Assembly (NCBI GenBank): GCA_031431475.1
Contig: JANPDL010000027.1
Location: forward strand, 58,042-122,041
DNA length: 64,000 nt
Direction of reading: 5' to 3'
Origin: JADCCX01 sp031431475
Lineage (GTDB): Bacteria; Pseudomonadota; Alphaproteobacteria; Rhizobiales; Beijerinckiaceae
In this document: piece by piece, positions 9,027 to 18,100 of the stretch
How the letters are laid out: the number at the start of each line of letters is the position of its first letter
How positions within the stretch are numbered: position 1 is the first letter of the stretch
Notes under the pieces: model-generated
The model's database searches: none
What the model saw: the letters and a program-made list of their open reading frames with translations, nothing else
What the model was told of the DNA's origin: nothing
Program-made: the position numbers and the translations under genes

Positions 9027-9919
9027 GCGGCCTGCTCCCGGGGTGCGGCAAGTTCCTCCAGCGCACGCCGGACGAGCGTCAGTGCGGCTTCGCGGCGGTA
9101 GCTGGCGGAAGCGCGGACGTCGTCTATTGGAGATAGAGAAGCAAACAATGAGGCATCGACGGTGCGGGAGGCTTGCACTGGCGACACACCTTGCAGGCGA
9201 GCTTCCAATGCACTTAGCCGCAGCGGCACGGCAGAACAGGAGCCAATGGCGATGCGAGAACTGGCAATATGGCCCTGCGCATCAACGGCTATGTTCACGG
9301 CGGCCGAGGCAATGGAAATCACCAGATAGGCCCGGGCACCAAGCTTGAGAAAGACCGATTGCTCGCCATCAATGGGACGCGGCACATGGATCGCAGCCAG
9401 CAGTTCGCCCGGCAGCAATGCGGTCTTGCGGTTGCCGAGGATGAGTTGCGAGAGAGGCAGGCGGCGCGTTGCATTTGAGGAAGCAACCTCCACCTCAGCA
9501 TCCAGTGCCAGCAGCGGCGGCACGCCGTCAGCCGCAGGCGAGGCATTGCAGAGATTGCCCGCAATGGTGCCGCGATTCTGGATCTGCATGCCACCGACCT
9601 GCCGCGAGGCCTGTTTCAACCCGTCGAAGGCAGGCGGCAGGGGCGCGTTTATCAGATCGGTCCATGTCGTCAGCGCGCCGATGCGAAAACCATCCGCAGT
9701 TTCGGAGATACCGCGCAAACCCTCCACAGCGGAGATATCGAGGATACGATCCGGCGTCGGCTGAAACCATGCCTGCCGCGTTGTCGCAGCCGGATAGAAA
9801 TCCGTCGCACCCGCCAGCACCGTCAAGCGATCCATGGCATCTACAGGTGGATTGGCCGTGTCCGCCGCCAGTGCGGCCAGCGCCTCTTTCAACACGGTCG
9901 GACGGAGATAGATCGCCAT
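9023..9919 (-). CDS. FAD-binding subunit of molybdenum hydroxylase (CoxM/XdhB-like)
   Basis: The 298-residue protein shows the FAD-binding motifs of medium subunits: LAGATDFYP (35-43) and IQNRGTIAGNLCNASPAAD (113-131). It passes electrons from the [2Fe-2S] clusters of the fused large subunit to the acceptor. I prefer the ATG at 9919 because GAGG sits 9 bases upstream; a GTG at 9934 overlapping the preceding stop is the alternative. Its stop overlaps the start of the fused subunit gene as ATGA. Family length is about 270-300 residues, so it looks intact. Confidence 0.9.
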   Translation of the reverse strand: MAIYLRPTVLKEALAALAADTANPPVDAMDRLTVLAGATDFYPAATTRQAWFQPTPDRILDISAVEGLRGISETADGFRIGALTTWTDLINAPLPPAFDGLKQASRQVGGMQIQNRGTIAGNLCNASPAADGVPPLLALDAEVEVASSNATRRLPLSQLILGNRKTALLPGELLAAIHVPRPIDGEQSVFLKLGARAYLVISIASAAVNIAVDAQGHIASSRIAIGSCSAVPLRLSALEARLQGVSPVQASRTVDASLFASLSPIDDVRASASYRREAALTLVRRALEELAAPREQAA

Positions 9920-9930
9920 CCGCCCGGGCC

Positions 9931-10974
9931 TCACGAAACGCCGAGCTTTTTCTGCAGGCTTGTCGAAGACGTGGTGTACTGGAAGGTCAACCGCTTGTCC
10001 GGATAGACATAGCGATGCACCTTCTGCGCCGCCAGTGCTCCTTCGTGGAAGCCTGACAGGATCAACTTCAGCTTGCCGGGATAGCGGTTGATATCACCCA
10101 CCGCGAAGATGCCCGGTGTCGAGGTTTCGAAGGTCTCAGTACCAACGCTGACAAGATTTTCATCCAGATTCAACCCCCATTCGGCGACAGGACCCAGTTT
10201 CATGGTCAGGCCGAAGAACGGCAGCATGGTGTTGCAGGAGATGTCGAAGATCGCGCCATCACTGCCCTTGACCGTGGCCGCTTCCAGCTTTGGCGCATCG
10301 CCCTTGAGGCCAGTAACCTGACCGAATCTCAGGTGCACTTTTCCCTCCGCCACCATGGATCGCATCTGATCGACCGAATGCGGTGCGGCGCGGAACTCGT
10401 CGCGGCGATGCAGCAATGTCAGGCTTTTCGCGATGGGCGCGAGGTTCAGCGTCCAGTCCAGGGCCGAATCGCCGCCACCAACGATCAGGATATCGCGGCC
10501 CTTGAACATTTCCATCTTGCGCACGGCATAGAAGACGCCATCACCCTCATAGGTGTCGATCGCCGGAATCGGCGGCTTCTTAGGCTGGAAAGAACCTCCC
10601 CCCGCTGCCACGATCACGGCTTTTGCCTCGAAAACCATTCCCGCATCCGTTGTCACGCGGAATTTCGGGGCCTCAGGTGTGCCAAGAGTGAAAACACTTT
10701 CGACCTGCTGGTTGAGGTGGAATTCTGCCCCGAATGGCTGGATCTGCTGCATCAGGTTGTCGACAAGGCCCTGCCCCGTCACCATGGGAAAGCCGGGAAT
10801 ATCGTAGATTGGCTTTTCCGGATAAAGCTCGGCACATTGCCCGCCAATTTTTGGCAAGATATCAACGAGATGGCATTTGATATCGAGCAGGCCCAGCTCG
10901 AAGACGGTAAAAAGGCCGCAGGGACCCGCGCCGATGATCAGCGCGTCGGTCTCGATGGTCGTGGTCTCAATCAT
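9931..10974 (-). CDS. Thioredoxin-reductase-like ferredoxin--NADP+ reductase
   Basis: The 347-residue flavoprotein has the FAD motif GAGPCG (15-20), the NADPH motif GGGDSA (166-171) and TPGIFAVGDIN near the C-terminus. It lacks the CxxC redox pair of thioredoxin reductases and ends in an aromatic-bearing tail, as in the YumC/TrxR-like ferredoxin-NADP reductases. The ATG at 10974 gives the normal N-terminus; the longer in-frame start at 11040 adds an unrelated tail. It is the first gene of the catabolic operon and could feed electrons from NADPH to the Fe-S reductase encoded four genes on. No ferredoxin gene lies in the operon. Confidence 0.88.
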   Translation of the reverse strand: MIETTTIETDALIIGAGPCGLFTVFELGLLDIKCHLVDILPKIGGQCAELYPEKPIYDIPGFPMVTGQGLVDNLMQQIQPFGAEFHLNQQVESVFTLGTPEAPKFRVTTDAGMVFEAKAVIVAAGGGSFQPKKPPIPAIDTYEGDGVFYAVRKMEMFKGRDILIVGGGDSALDWTLNLAPIAKSLTLLHRRDEFRAAPHSVDQMRSMVAEGKVHLRFGQVTGLKGDAPKLEAATVKGSDGAIFDISCNTMLPFFGLTMKLGPVAEWGLNLDENLVSVGTETFETSTPGIFAVGDINRYPGKLKLILSGFHEGALAAQKVHRYVYPDKRLTFQYTTSSTSLQKKLGVS

Positions 10975-11132
10975 TGCAACATTCGGTCCGGTTGTTTGGG
11001 ATTGAGCGAGACGATAGGGCCGCCTCTGCCGGGTGTCCATACAGGGAAAATTGCGTGTTTGCCGCAGCAGTGTTGCCCTCGCCTTAGATCAGGAGCGCTG
11101 CTAGGCTTTCCCGATACAACAGGTCATACACA

Positions 11133-12332
11133 ATGGACTTCACCCTCTCCCCTGAACTTGACGATATCCGACTGCGCACCCGCGCTTTCGTGGCCGAGCA
11201 TATCCTGCCGCTTGAGACAGAACCCGAGAGCTATGACAAGCACGAGAATATCCGGCTGGATGTGCTGAAACGGGTGCAGATCAAGGCCAAAGCTGCCGGT
11301 CTATGGTCACCGCAGGTGCCGAAAGCGCTGGGCGGCATGGGCATGCCGATGGTCGGTCAGGCCGCGATGTACGAGGAGGCCAACCGCTCGATCTTCGGGC
11401 CGGTGTGTTTCAACTGCTCCGCGCCCGACGACGGCAACATGCGCGTTCTGTCGCAGGTCGCGACGGAGGCACAGAAAGAGCGCTGGCTGAAGCCCATCAT
11501 TTCTGGAGCGGTGCGTTCCTCCTTCGCCATGACGGAGCCGCATCCCGGCAGCGGGTCCGATCCTGGCATGATGCTAACCAAAGCCGAGAGAAAGGGCGAC
11601 CGCTGGGTCATTTCGGGGCGCAAATGGTACATCACCGGAGCGGGTGTGGCGCAGCATTTCATCCTGATGGCAAGAACGTCCGATGATCCGCGCAAGGGGT
11701 TGACGGCGTTCCTCTTCGACCGCGATCAGCCGGGATGGGAGATCGTACGGCGCATCGGCATCATGGGGCCGGAGGAGCATGGCGGGCATTGCGAGCTCAC
11801 GTTCGATGGGCTTGAGGTGAAGGACGACGCCGTGCTGATGAATGTCGGAGATGGCCTGAAAGTGACGCAGATCCGCCTTGGCCCGGCGCGCCTTACCCAT
11901 TGCATGCGCTGGCTGGGCCTGGCCAAGCGCTCGATGGAGATTGCGCAGGCCTATGTGAACACGCGCGAGGGGTTTGGGGTGAAGCTGAGGGACCGCGAAA
12001 GCGTGCAGATCAAGCTGGGACAGGTGGCCGCCGCCATCGAGATCGGGCGGTTGCTGGTGATGAAGGCAGCGTGGAAACTGGATGCTGGTGATTATGCCCG
12101 GAAAGAGGTTTCCATGGCGAAGAACCACGTGGCGGATACGCTGCAACTCGCGGTTGATACGGCGATCCAGCTTTGCGGCGCACGCGGCTACTCCAAGGAC
12201 ACCGTGCTCGAATGGATCTATCGCTACGCACGACAGGCCCGCCTCGTCGATGGCGCGTCCGAGGTGCATTCCATGGTGCTGGCGAAATTCTATCAAACTG
12301 AGGGCGACGCTTTCTGGAGTTGGGGCAAATAG
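11133..12332 (+). CDS. Acyl-CoA dehydrogenase, ACAD10/11- and LvaC-like
   Basis: The 399-residue flavoprotein has the acyl-CoA dehydrogenase fold throughout, including FAMTEPHPGSGSDPG around residues 128-143 and a C-terminal RYARQARLVDGASEVHSM where the catalytic base region lies. It is followed without a gap by a kinase-like phosphotransferase gene and then by a DUF6285 gene. In Pseudomonas putida levulinate catabolism the trio LvaC-LvaA-LvaB handles 4-hydroxyacyl-CoAs through a 4-phosphorylated intermediate; mammalian ACAD10/11 fuse the kinase and dehydrogenase domains. The same role is inferred here. It is transcribed away from the FNR gene from a 158-base divergent region. Confidence 0.88.
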   Translation: MDFTLSPELDDIRLRTRAFVAEHILPLETEPESYDKHENIRLDVLKRVQIKAKAAGLWSPQVPKALGGMGMPMVGQAAMYEEANRSIFGPVCFNCSAPDDGNMRVLSQVATEAQKERWLKPIISGAVRSSFAMTEPHPGSGSDPGMMLTKAERKGDRWVISGRKWYITGAGVAQHFILMARTSDDPRKGLTAFLFDRDQPGWEIVRRIGIMGPEEHGGHCELTFDGLEVKDDAVLMNVGDGLKVTQIRLGPARLTHCMRWLGLAKRSMEIAQAYVNTREGFGVKLRDRESVQIKLGQVAAAIEIGRLLVMKAAWKLDAGDYARKEVSMAKNHVADTLQLAVDTAIQLCGARGYSKDTVLEWIYRYARQARLVDGASEVHSMVLAKFYQTEGDAFWSWGK

Positions 12333-13364
12333 ATGGAAGGGAATGCCCTTCTGCGCCTGTCGGACTGGATGGAGGGCATCTTCGCCTGTCCAGTCCGCGT
12401 CATGGCTTTGTCACCGCTGAAGGGTGGTGGCATCCAGGAAAACTGGACTGTTGAGGCACAGATCAATGGCAGCGCCCGCGATTTCGTCCTGCGCAAAGAT
12501 GCGCAAGCCACCATCGACGCGAGCCATTCCCGCCGCAATGAATTTGCGCTGATCAAGGCGGCACACGACTCTGGCGTGACCGTGCCGGAGCCCATCGGCT
12601 TTTGCGACGATACAAGTGTCATGGGCGGTCCGTTTGCGCTGATGGCAAAGGTTCCCGGCATCGGCCTTGGCCCCAAGGTGGTGAAGGAACTGACGAATGC
12701 GGACCGCCCTGTTCTGACCGAGCGGCTGGCGCGGGAGATGGCGCGCATTCACACGATCCGGCCACCGCAGAAGGTCCTCGCCTTCCTCGGCAAGCCACCA
12801 GCTGATTTCGCCATTGCTGAGGTAAGGCTGATGCGGGACTGGCTGGACCGACTGAAACTGTCCCGCCCCGGACTCGAATGGGTATTGCGCTGGTGCGAAC
12901 TGCACATTCCCAAACCGCGCGACACAGTGCTGATCCACCGTGATTTCCGTACCGGCAATTACATGGTCGATCACGGTCATCTCACCGCCATTCTGGACTG
13001 GGAATTCGCCTGCTGGGGCGATCCGATGTTCGATCTGGGCTGGTTCATGGCGGAATGCTGGCGCTTCAGTAGGCCTGAACTGGAAGCAGGAGGCGTGGGC
13101 GAGCGCAAGGTGTTCTATGCGACCTATGAAGATGAAAGCGGGCGCAAGGTGGATGATTCAGCAGTACGCGCTTACGAGGTGCTGGCGCATTGCCGCTGGG
13201 CGGTGATCGCGCTGCAACAGGGTGAGCGCCACACATCCGGGCGCGAACCATCGCTGGAACATGCGCTGACGGGGAAGATGGCGGAGGAACTGGAGCTGAT
13301 GGCTTTGCGTCTGACAAATCCGGAGCGCTGGCGTCTACGGCATGACGGAGGGTTTGGCGCGTGA
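12333..13364 (+). CDS. APH-type phosphotransferase, LvaA-like
   Basis: The 343-residue protein belongs to the aminoglycoside-phosphotransferase/choline-kinase-like fold. The catalytic loop HRDFRTGN (about 203-210) and the metal-binding DWEFACWGDP segment are intact. The start codon follows the preceding stop directly, and the 3' end overlaps the DUF6285 gene by 4 bases (GTGA). Position and partners argue for phosphorylation of a hydroxyacyl-CoA rather than antibiotic resistance. The dehydrogenase upstream would then eliminate phosphate. The exact acyl chain is unknown. Confidence 0.87.
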   Translation: MEGNALLRLSDWMEGIFACPVRVMALSPLKGGGIQENWTVEAQINGSARDFVLRKDAQATIDASHSRRNEFALIKAAHDSGVTVPEPIGFCDDTSVMGGPFALMAKVPGIGLGPKVVKELTNADRPVLTERLAREMARIHTIRPPQKVLAFLGKPPADFAIAEVRLMRDWLDRLKLSRPGLEWVLRWCELHIPKPRDTVLIHRDFRTGNYMVDHGHLTAILDWEFACWGDPMFDLGWFMAECWRFSRPELEAGGVGERKVFYATYEDESGRKVDDSAVRAYEVLAHCRWAVIALQQGERHTSGREPSLEHALTGKMAEELELMALRLTNPERWRLRHDGGFGA

Positions 13365-13738
13365 GTGATAACAACCAGCCTCTCGCAGGATTTCTGGCTG
13401 CCGCCGAAGCGCTGCTGCGCAACAAGGTCATTGTGGCGACCACAGGCGATGCGCGCTTTGCCGGACTGATGGTGGCCAGTGCACTGGGTATGGCGCAGCG
13501 CGAGATCGCGCTTGGACAGGAACTGGCATCTGCAAGACATGATGTGGATGAACTGGCACCGCAGCCGTCACCGTTTCCCGATCCGGCAATGGCGCTCACG
13601 CATCTGATGCGTGAAGGCCTGCTGGATGGGCAAGACGAGTTCTACCGGCGATTGATAGTGGATGCGATCACACGCACGGCTGTGACGCGACCGCTGGTGG
13701 TGAGCGAGAGGGAGCGGCGGTTGGCGGGTCTGGAGTAG
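13361..13738 (+). CDS. DUF6285 protein, LvaB-like partner of the phosphotransferase
   Basis: This small 125-residue, mostly helical protein begins with a GTG that overlaps the previous stop (GTGA). The AEALLRNKVIVATTGDARFAG region and a C-terminal RPLVVSERERRLAGLE fit DUF6285 proteins that sit next to APH-type phosphotransferases. LvaB of P. putida, a protein of similar size and position, is needed for its kinase partner's activity. A role as a subunit of the neighbouring kinase is inferred; I see no catalytic motif. Confidence 0.8.
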   Translation: MSDNNQPLAGFLAAAEALLRNKVIVATTGDARFAGLMVASALGMAQREIALGQELASARHDVDELAPQPSPFPDPAMALTHLMREGLLDGQDEFYRRLIVDAITRTAVTRPLVVSERERRLAGLE

Positions 13739-13794
13739 AACGCATAATTCCTTTGCCCCTTGACCTCATGATAACAACACGCTGCACTGCACTA

Positions 13795-15153
13795 ATGGCC
13801 CGCACCCTTCTTCTCAGGAATGCCGATATCCTCGTCACGATGGATGAAACCCGCCGCGAAATCGCGGGTGGCGGTGTCTATATCGAGGATAACCGCATCA
13901 CCCATGCTGGGCCGTCGTCCGAACTTCCGGCCACAGCAGATGAGGTGATCGATCTCACGGGGCACGTGATGATGCCCGGCCTCGTCAACACCCATCATCA
14001 CATGTTCCAGTGCTTGACCCGTGCCACGCCGGGCGGGCAGGATGCAGAGCTCTTCGGCTGGCTGAAGGCGCATTATCCCATCTGGGCGCGGATCACGCCC
14101 GAGATGTTCCATATAGCGGCCAAGACGGCGATGGCGGAACTGATGCTGTCGGGCTGCACGACCTCCAGCGATCACCAGTATCTCTATGTCAACGGAGCGA
14201 CGCTGGAACAGACGATCGAGGCTGCGAGCGATCTGGGCCTGCGTTTCCACGCGGCACGCGGCGCAATGAGCGTGGGAGAAAGCGGCGGCGGGCTTGCGCC
14301 AGATGCAATCTGCGAGAGCGAACCCGCCGTGCTGAAGGAGATGCAGCGGCTGGTCGAGCGCTGGCATGATCCTGCGTTCGGCGCGATGCTGCGTATCGTG
14401 CTGGCCCCCTGCTCACCTTTCACGGTGAGCGACGACCTGATGATCGAAGCCCGCAACATGGCACGGCACTACGGTGTTTCGCTGCACACACATCTGGCCG
14501 AAAGCGACAATGATGTAGCCTACAGCATCGAGCGCTATGGCAAGACGCCGACGCAGTATGTCGAGGATCTGGAATGGGTGGGGCGGGATGTCTGGCACGC
14601 CCATTGTGTCAAGTTGGATGAGCCCGGCATCAAGCTGTTTGGCCGTACCGGAACCGGCGTGGCGCATTGCCCCTGCTCGAACATGCGGCTGGCGTCCGGC
14701 ATCGCACCCGTCAGGCGCATGCGGGCAGAGCGGGTGCCGGTGGGGCTGGGCGTCGATGGTTCGGCGTCAACGGATGCGGGTCATCTGCTGGGTGAAGCGC
14801 GGCAGGCCATGCTGCTCGCCCGCGTCGGTGGTGATCCTGCCGCCATGACAGCGCGCGACGCACTGGAGATTGCCACGTTGGGCGGCGCGCAGGTGTTCAA
14901 TCGCAGTGATATTGGCTCGCTGAAACCGGGCATGGCGGCGGATCTCGTGGCGTTCAATATGCAGACGCTGGATTTCGCGGGTGGACTGCATGATCCTGTT
15001 GCGGCGCTCGTGTTCTGCACGCCCGCGAAGGTCAACTGGTCAGTGATCAACGGGCGTGTCGTGGTGCGCGAGGGGCGGCTCGCGACCCTCGATCTCATCC
15101 CGCATGTCTCACGACACAATGCCCTGGCCGCTCGGTTGTTTCGGGGTGAGTGA
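13795..15153 (+). CDS. 8-oxoguanine deaminase-type amidohydrolase
   Basis: The 452-residue member of the ATZ/TRZ-like amidohydrolases has metal ligands in NTHHHMF (HHH at 67-69), LHTHLAE, WHAHCVKL and GLGVDGSAS. The NTHHHMFQ start of the barrel and the PCSNMRLASGIAPVR block agree with 8-oxoguanine/guanine-type deaminases. These release ammonia and give urate or xanthine. I chose the ATG at 13795; an upstream start at 13753 adds 14 unlikely residues. It follows the DUF6285 gene by 56 bases. Its last 45 bases overlap the convergent DUF2339 gene. A related hydroxypurine or triazine-like substrate remains possible. Confidence 0.82.
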   Translation: MARTLLLRNADILVTMDETRREIAGGGVYIEDNRITHAGPSSELPATADEVIDLTGHVMMPGLVNTHHHMFQCLTRATPGGQDAELFGWLKAHYPIWARITPEMFHIAAKTAMAELMLSGCTTSSDHQYLYVNGATLEQTIEAASDLGLRFHAARGAMSVGESGGGLAPDAICESEPAVLKEMQRLVERWHDPAFGAMLRIVLAPCSPFTVSDDLMIEARNMARHYGVSLHTHLAESDNDVAYSIERYGKTPTQYVEDLEWVGRDVWHAHCVKLDEPGIKLFGRTGTGVAHCPCSNMRLASGIAPVRRMRAERVPVGLGVDGSASTDAGHLLGEARQAMLLARVGGDPAAMTARDALEIATLGGAQVFNRSDIGSLKPGMAADLVAFNMQTLDFAGGLHDPVAALVFCTPAKVNWSVINGRVVVREGRLATLDLIPHVSRHNALAARLFRGE

Positions 15154-18100
15154 AACAACCTGAGGCTTCCCGCTCTTGTCGAACAAAAGCCTCTGATAGA
15201 CGAGGCCGATGCCGATCAGCACCGCGCCAAGACCGATGAACGAGAAGGCCCGGCCCAGCCCAGTCAGGCCCGCCATGTCGAACAGAAAGACTTTAGCGAC
15301 AGCCAGTGTGACGAAGACGGCCGAGGCCAGCCGCGTTTCACGTGACGCCAGCTTGAAACCGATGGCCAGCAGAACCACACCGAAACCGAGGGTCGTGAAG
15401 GAATAGGCGTAGTGCTCGCCATCCGTAACATCCGCCGAAAGGAAGAGGTCGATGCCGGCAAAGATCCGGCGGACCTGTGTGATCAGATAGAGATAGACAA
15501 GGCCGATGGCAGCAATCCGGTTGGCCATGGTCAAGCGGGTGTCGATCAGCGGTTGTGACCGTCCCAGCCAGGCCAGAAGGCCGAAACCAGCGCCGGTCAG
15601 GAGATAGCCAACAAAGCTGGAGTCAAAAAATACCGGGCCAGAGAGTTTTTCATCAAGCCACGGGTTGGCGGCAATGGCGCAAAGCCCGAACACGGAAGCG
15701 AATGCCGCCAGATTGCTGACATGGATGGCGGGGATGACAGGAAGCGATGCCGCCAGCTCCCTGCGCCGAAGCATGATCTGATGCAGGGCGATCGTGATCG
15801 CAATCAGCACCAGCCCATAGACACCCGCCTCGCCGAGGCCGAGCGTGTTCCTGTCGTAAAGATCGCTTCCGTGAAACGCCATGCGGATCTGCGTGATGAT
15901 CCAGAAGCCGGCAAGCGCGATGACCGTACCAGCGAGGGCCTTGGCATGCGTCCTGAGGGCTTCTCGCCAAAGCAGCCATGCACCACCCGCGAGAGCCAGA
16001 ACGGTTATGCCGTAGGCGAGGGTCAGGCGGTTGAAGATCACGTAGCCTTCGACCCGGACACCGTGAATGAAGGGATTGTGCTGGACACCAATGAAAAAGG
16101 CCGTCGATACGAGCATCACTGCCATACCGCCGAACACAGCGACTTGCGCAGGGCTGCCGCCGTCTCGCCGCCGCAGCCAGAGGCCGAGAGCAACGAAGAT
16201 CAACCCCGCAACAACAAAGGCCCATATCTCGTGGAAGCCAATGGGCGTCCAGGCGTAGTCCAGCAGAATGACCTTCTGGAATTCCTGGTAATGGAAGCCG
16301 TGCCGGATTTCGAAGAACACGAAGGCCGCCAGCGCCAGCAGCGATGCCCCCTCCAGCACCCTGACATTGCGGTCGATCATCTGCCTGCGCAGCACGAAGG
16401 CGGCAGCGCCCAGCGCCAGTGCAGGCAAGCCGTAGGCCGCAATGGACCAGTTCAGCAGAGGCCAGGCTTCATCGCCGAAAACAGCTGGTGATGTCACGCC
16501 GCGCAGCACGGCTGTCGTTGCCATGAAGGCGGCGACGCGCCGGAGCGCAGGCAGCGGACGGCGATCATTCAGCAGGCTTATGACGAGGGCCGCTACAGCA
16601 AAGCCAACCGCCATCCACAGACCGGGCAAAGCGAAGGCTATGGCCAGACCCAGCGCCAGTGCAGCGCCAGAGGCATAGGCTCCGGCACCGATGTCTTCCA
16701 TGGTTGAACCTTCATGGGCGTCGGTCTGCGGTTTGCGGGCGTACAGCCGGTCACTGATAAGTCCTAGGACCAGCATCAGGCCTGCAAAGAGCCCCGCCAC
16801 CGCGAGATCGCGGGTCTGAACGCCGGTTCTGAGCGCCCAGCCGAAGCTGAGGATAACGGGTGCAAGACCACCCGCAAAGGCGATAGCGTGAAGTCCGGCC
16901 CTGGTATGGGCTACGCCCACCGGCATCTTTCGAAACAGCAAGGCAAGCGGCAACACCAGCGTCAGCGCAGCGCCTGCGACTGAGATGCAGGTTAGAAAGA
17001 AAGCGTCAGCAGGTGGCCTCACGAACGTCAGCATGGCACCTTCCAGCACGCGGAGCAGCCAGAACCGGTCGCTGCCTTCGGATGGCCACGTCAGGATCAT
17101 GCCGAGCGGCAGCAGAACCGCTGCAACAATCACCAGCGCCGCGCGCCCGTCGCGGATTGCCGTAGCGATCAGGATCAGCATGGCCACGATGGCGAAGGTG
17201 ACAAAGATCGCGGTCGATCCGGATGCCGTAACGAAGGCAAAGCCCATCGCTGAGGCAAGACCGATCATCGCCACCAGCGGAAGTGCATCTCCGACCGGAG
17301 TCTCGGGGGCGGCCGGGCCTGTTTCTTCAGCTGGGCGCGCCAGCCAAACAAGCGCTATCGCGAACAACACCATCGCCGCCGTAATCAGGGTTAGTTCCGG
17401 CAGGCGCGCACTCCCTGACGTGACGGTCAGCAACAGCGACCAGAGCGCGATGCCTATGACCGCGCCCCAGGCCAGCCACACAGTCCGAAGGCGGTTCTGC
17501 ACGGCCATGGCGGCGGCAGTGACAACCAGAAGGAAAACCACCAGAGGCCAGCGGCTCTTGCTTTCGCCGCCGACGAGGATGGGTGTGACGTAGGATGCCA
17601 GCAGGCCGATGCCGGCCAGGGCCTGTCCATGCAGCAGCGATGCCGCAATGGCGGCCAGACCGACACCGCCCATGAGCAGAAACGCCACGGTCTGCGACAG
17701 AAAGCCATAGACGGCATAGGCTGCATAAATTGTGGCGAAACCCGCGACAACGCCCGCTGCAGTCAGCGCCAGCGGCACATGGACGACAGGCATCGCGCCA
17801 AGGTTTTCACCAATGCGTTTTGGCATCAGAACGCCGCGCCGCAAGGCCTCGCCCGCAGCGACCAGAAGCATGGAAAACACAGCCGCCATGGCGAGCCGCA
17901 CGCGCGGACCAAAGACACCGGCTTCAATGGAATAGCGCACAAGGAAGAGCCCGCCGATGGCGAGCGCCAGACCGCCGACCCAGACCGCCCAGCGCGTTCC
18001 AATGATCTCTTCAAGGTCGCGGGCAGGTTTGGCGGGCGGCTGGATTGGCAGAACGGCTTCACGCGGGAGCGTCGTAAGAGTCTCGGGGAGAGGCGGCGGT

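Noticed and set aside
12333..13364. Aminoglycoside resistance kinase
   Set aside because: The fold is shared, but coupling to an acyl-CoA dehydrogenase and a DUF6285 gene points to acyl-CoA phosphorylation.
13795..15153. The amidohydrolase as the ring-opening enamidase of a nicotinate pathway
   Set aside because: Its NTHHHMF barrel start and conserved blocks fit 8-oxoguanine/guanine-type deaminases, and it is on the other strand in a different transcript.
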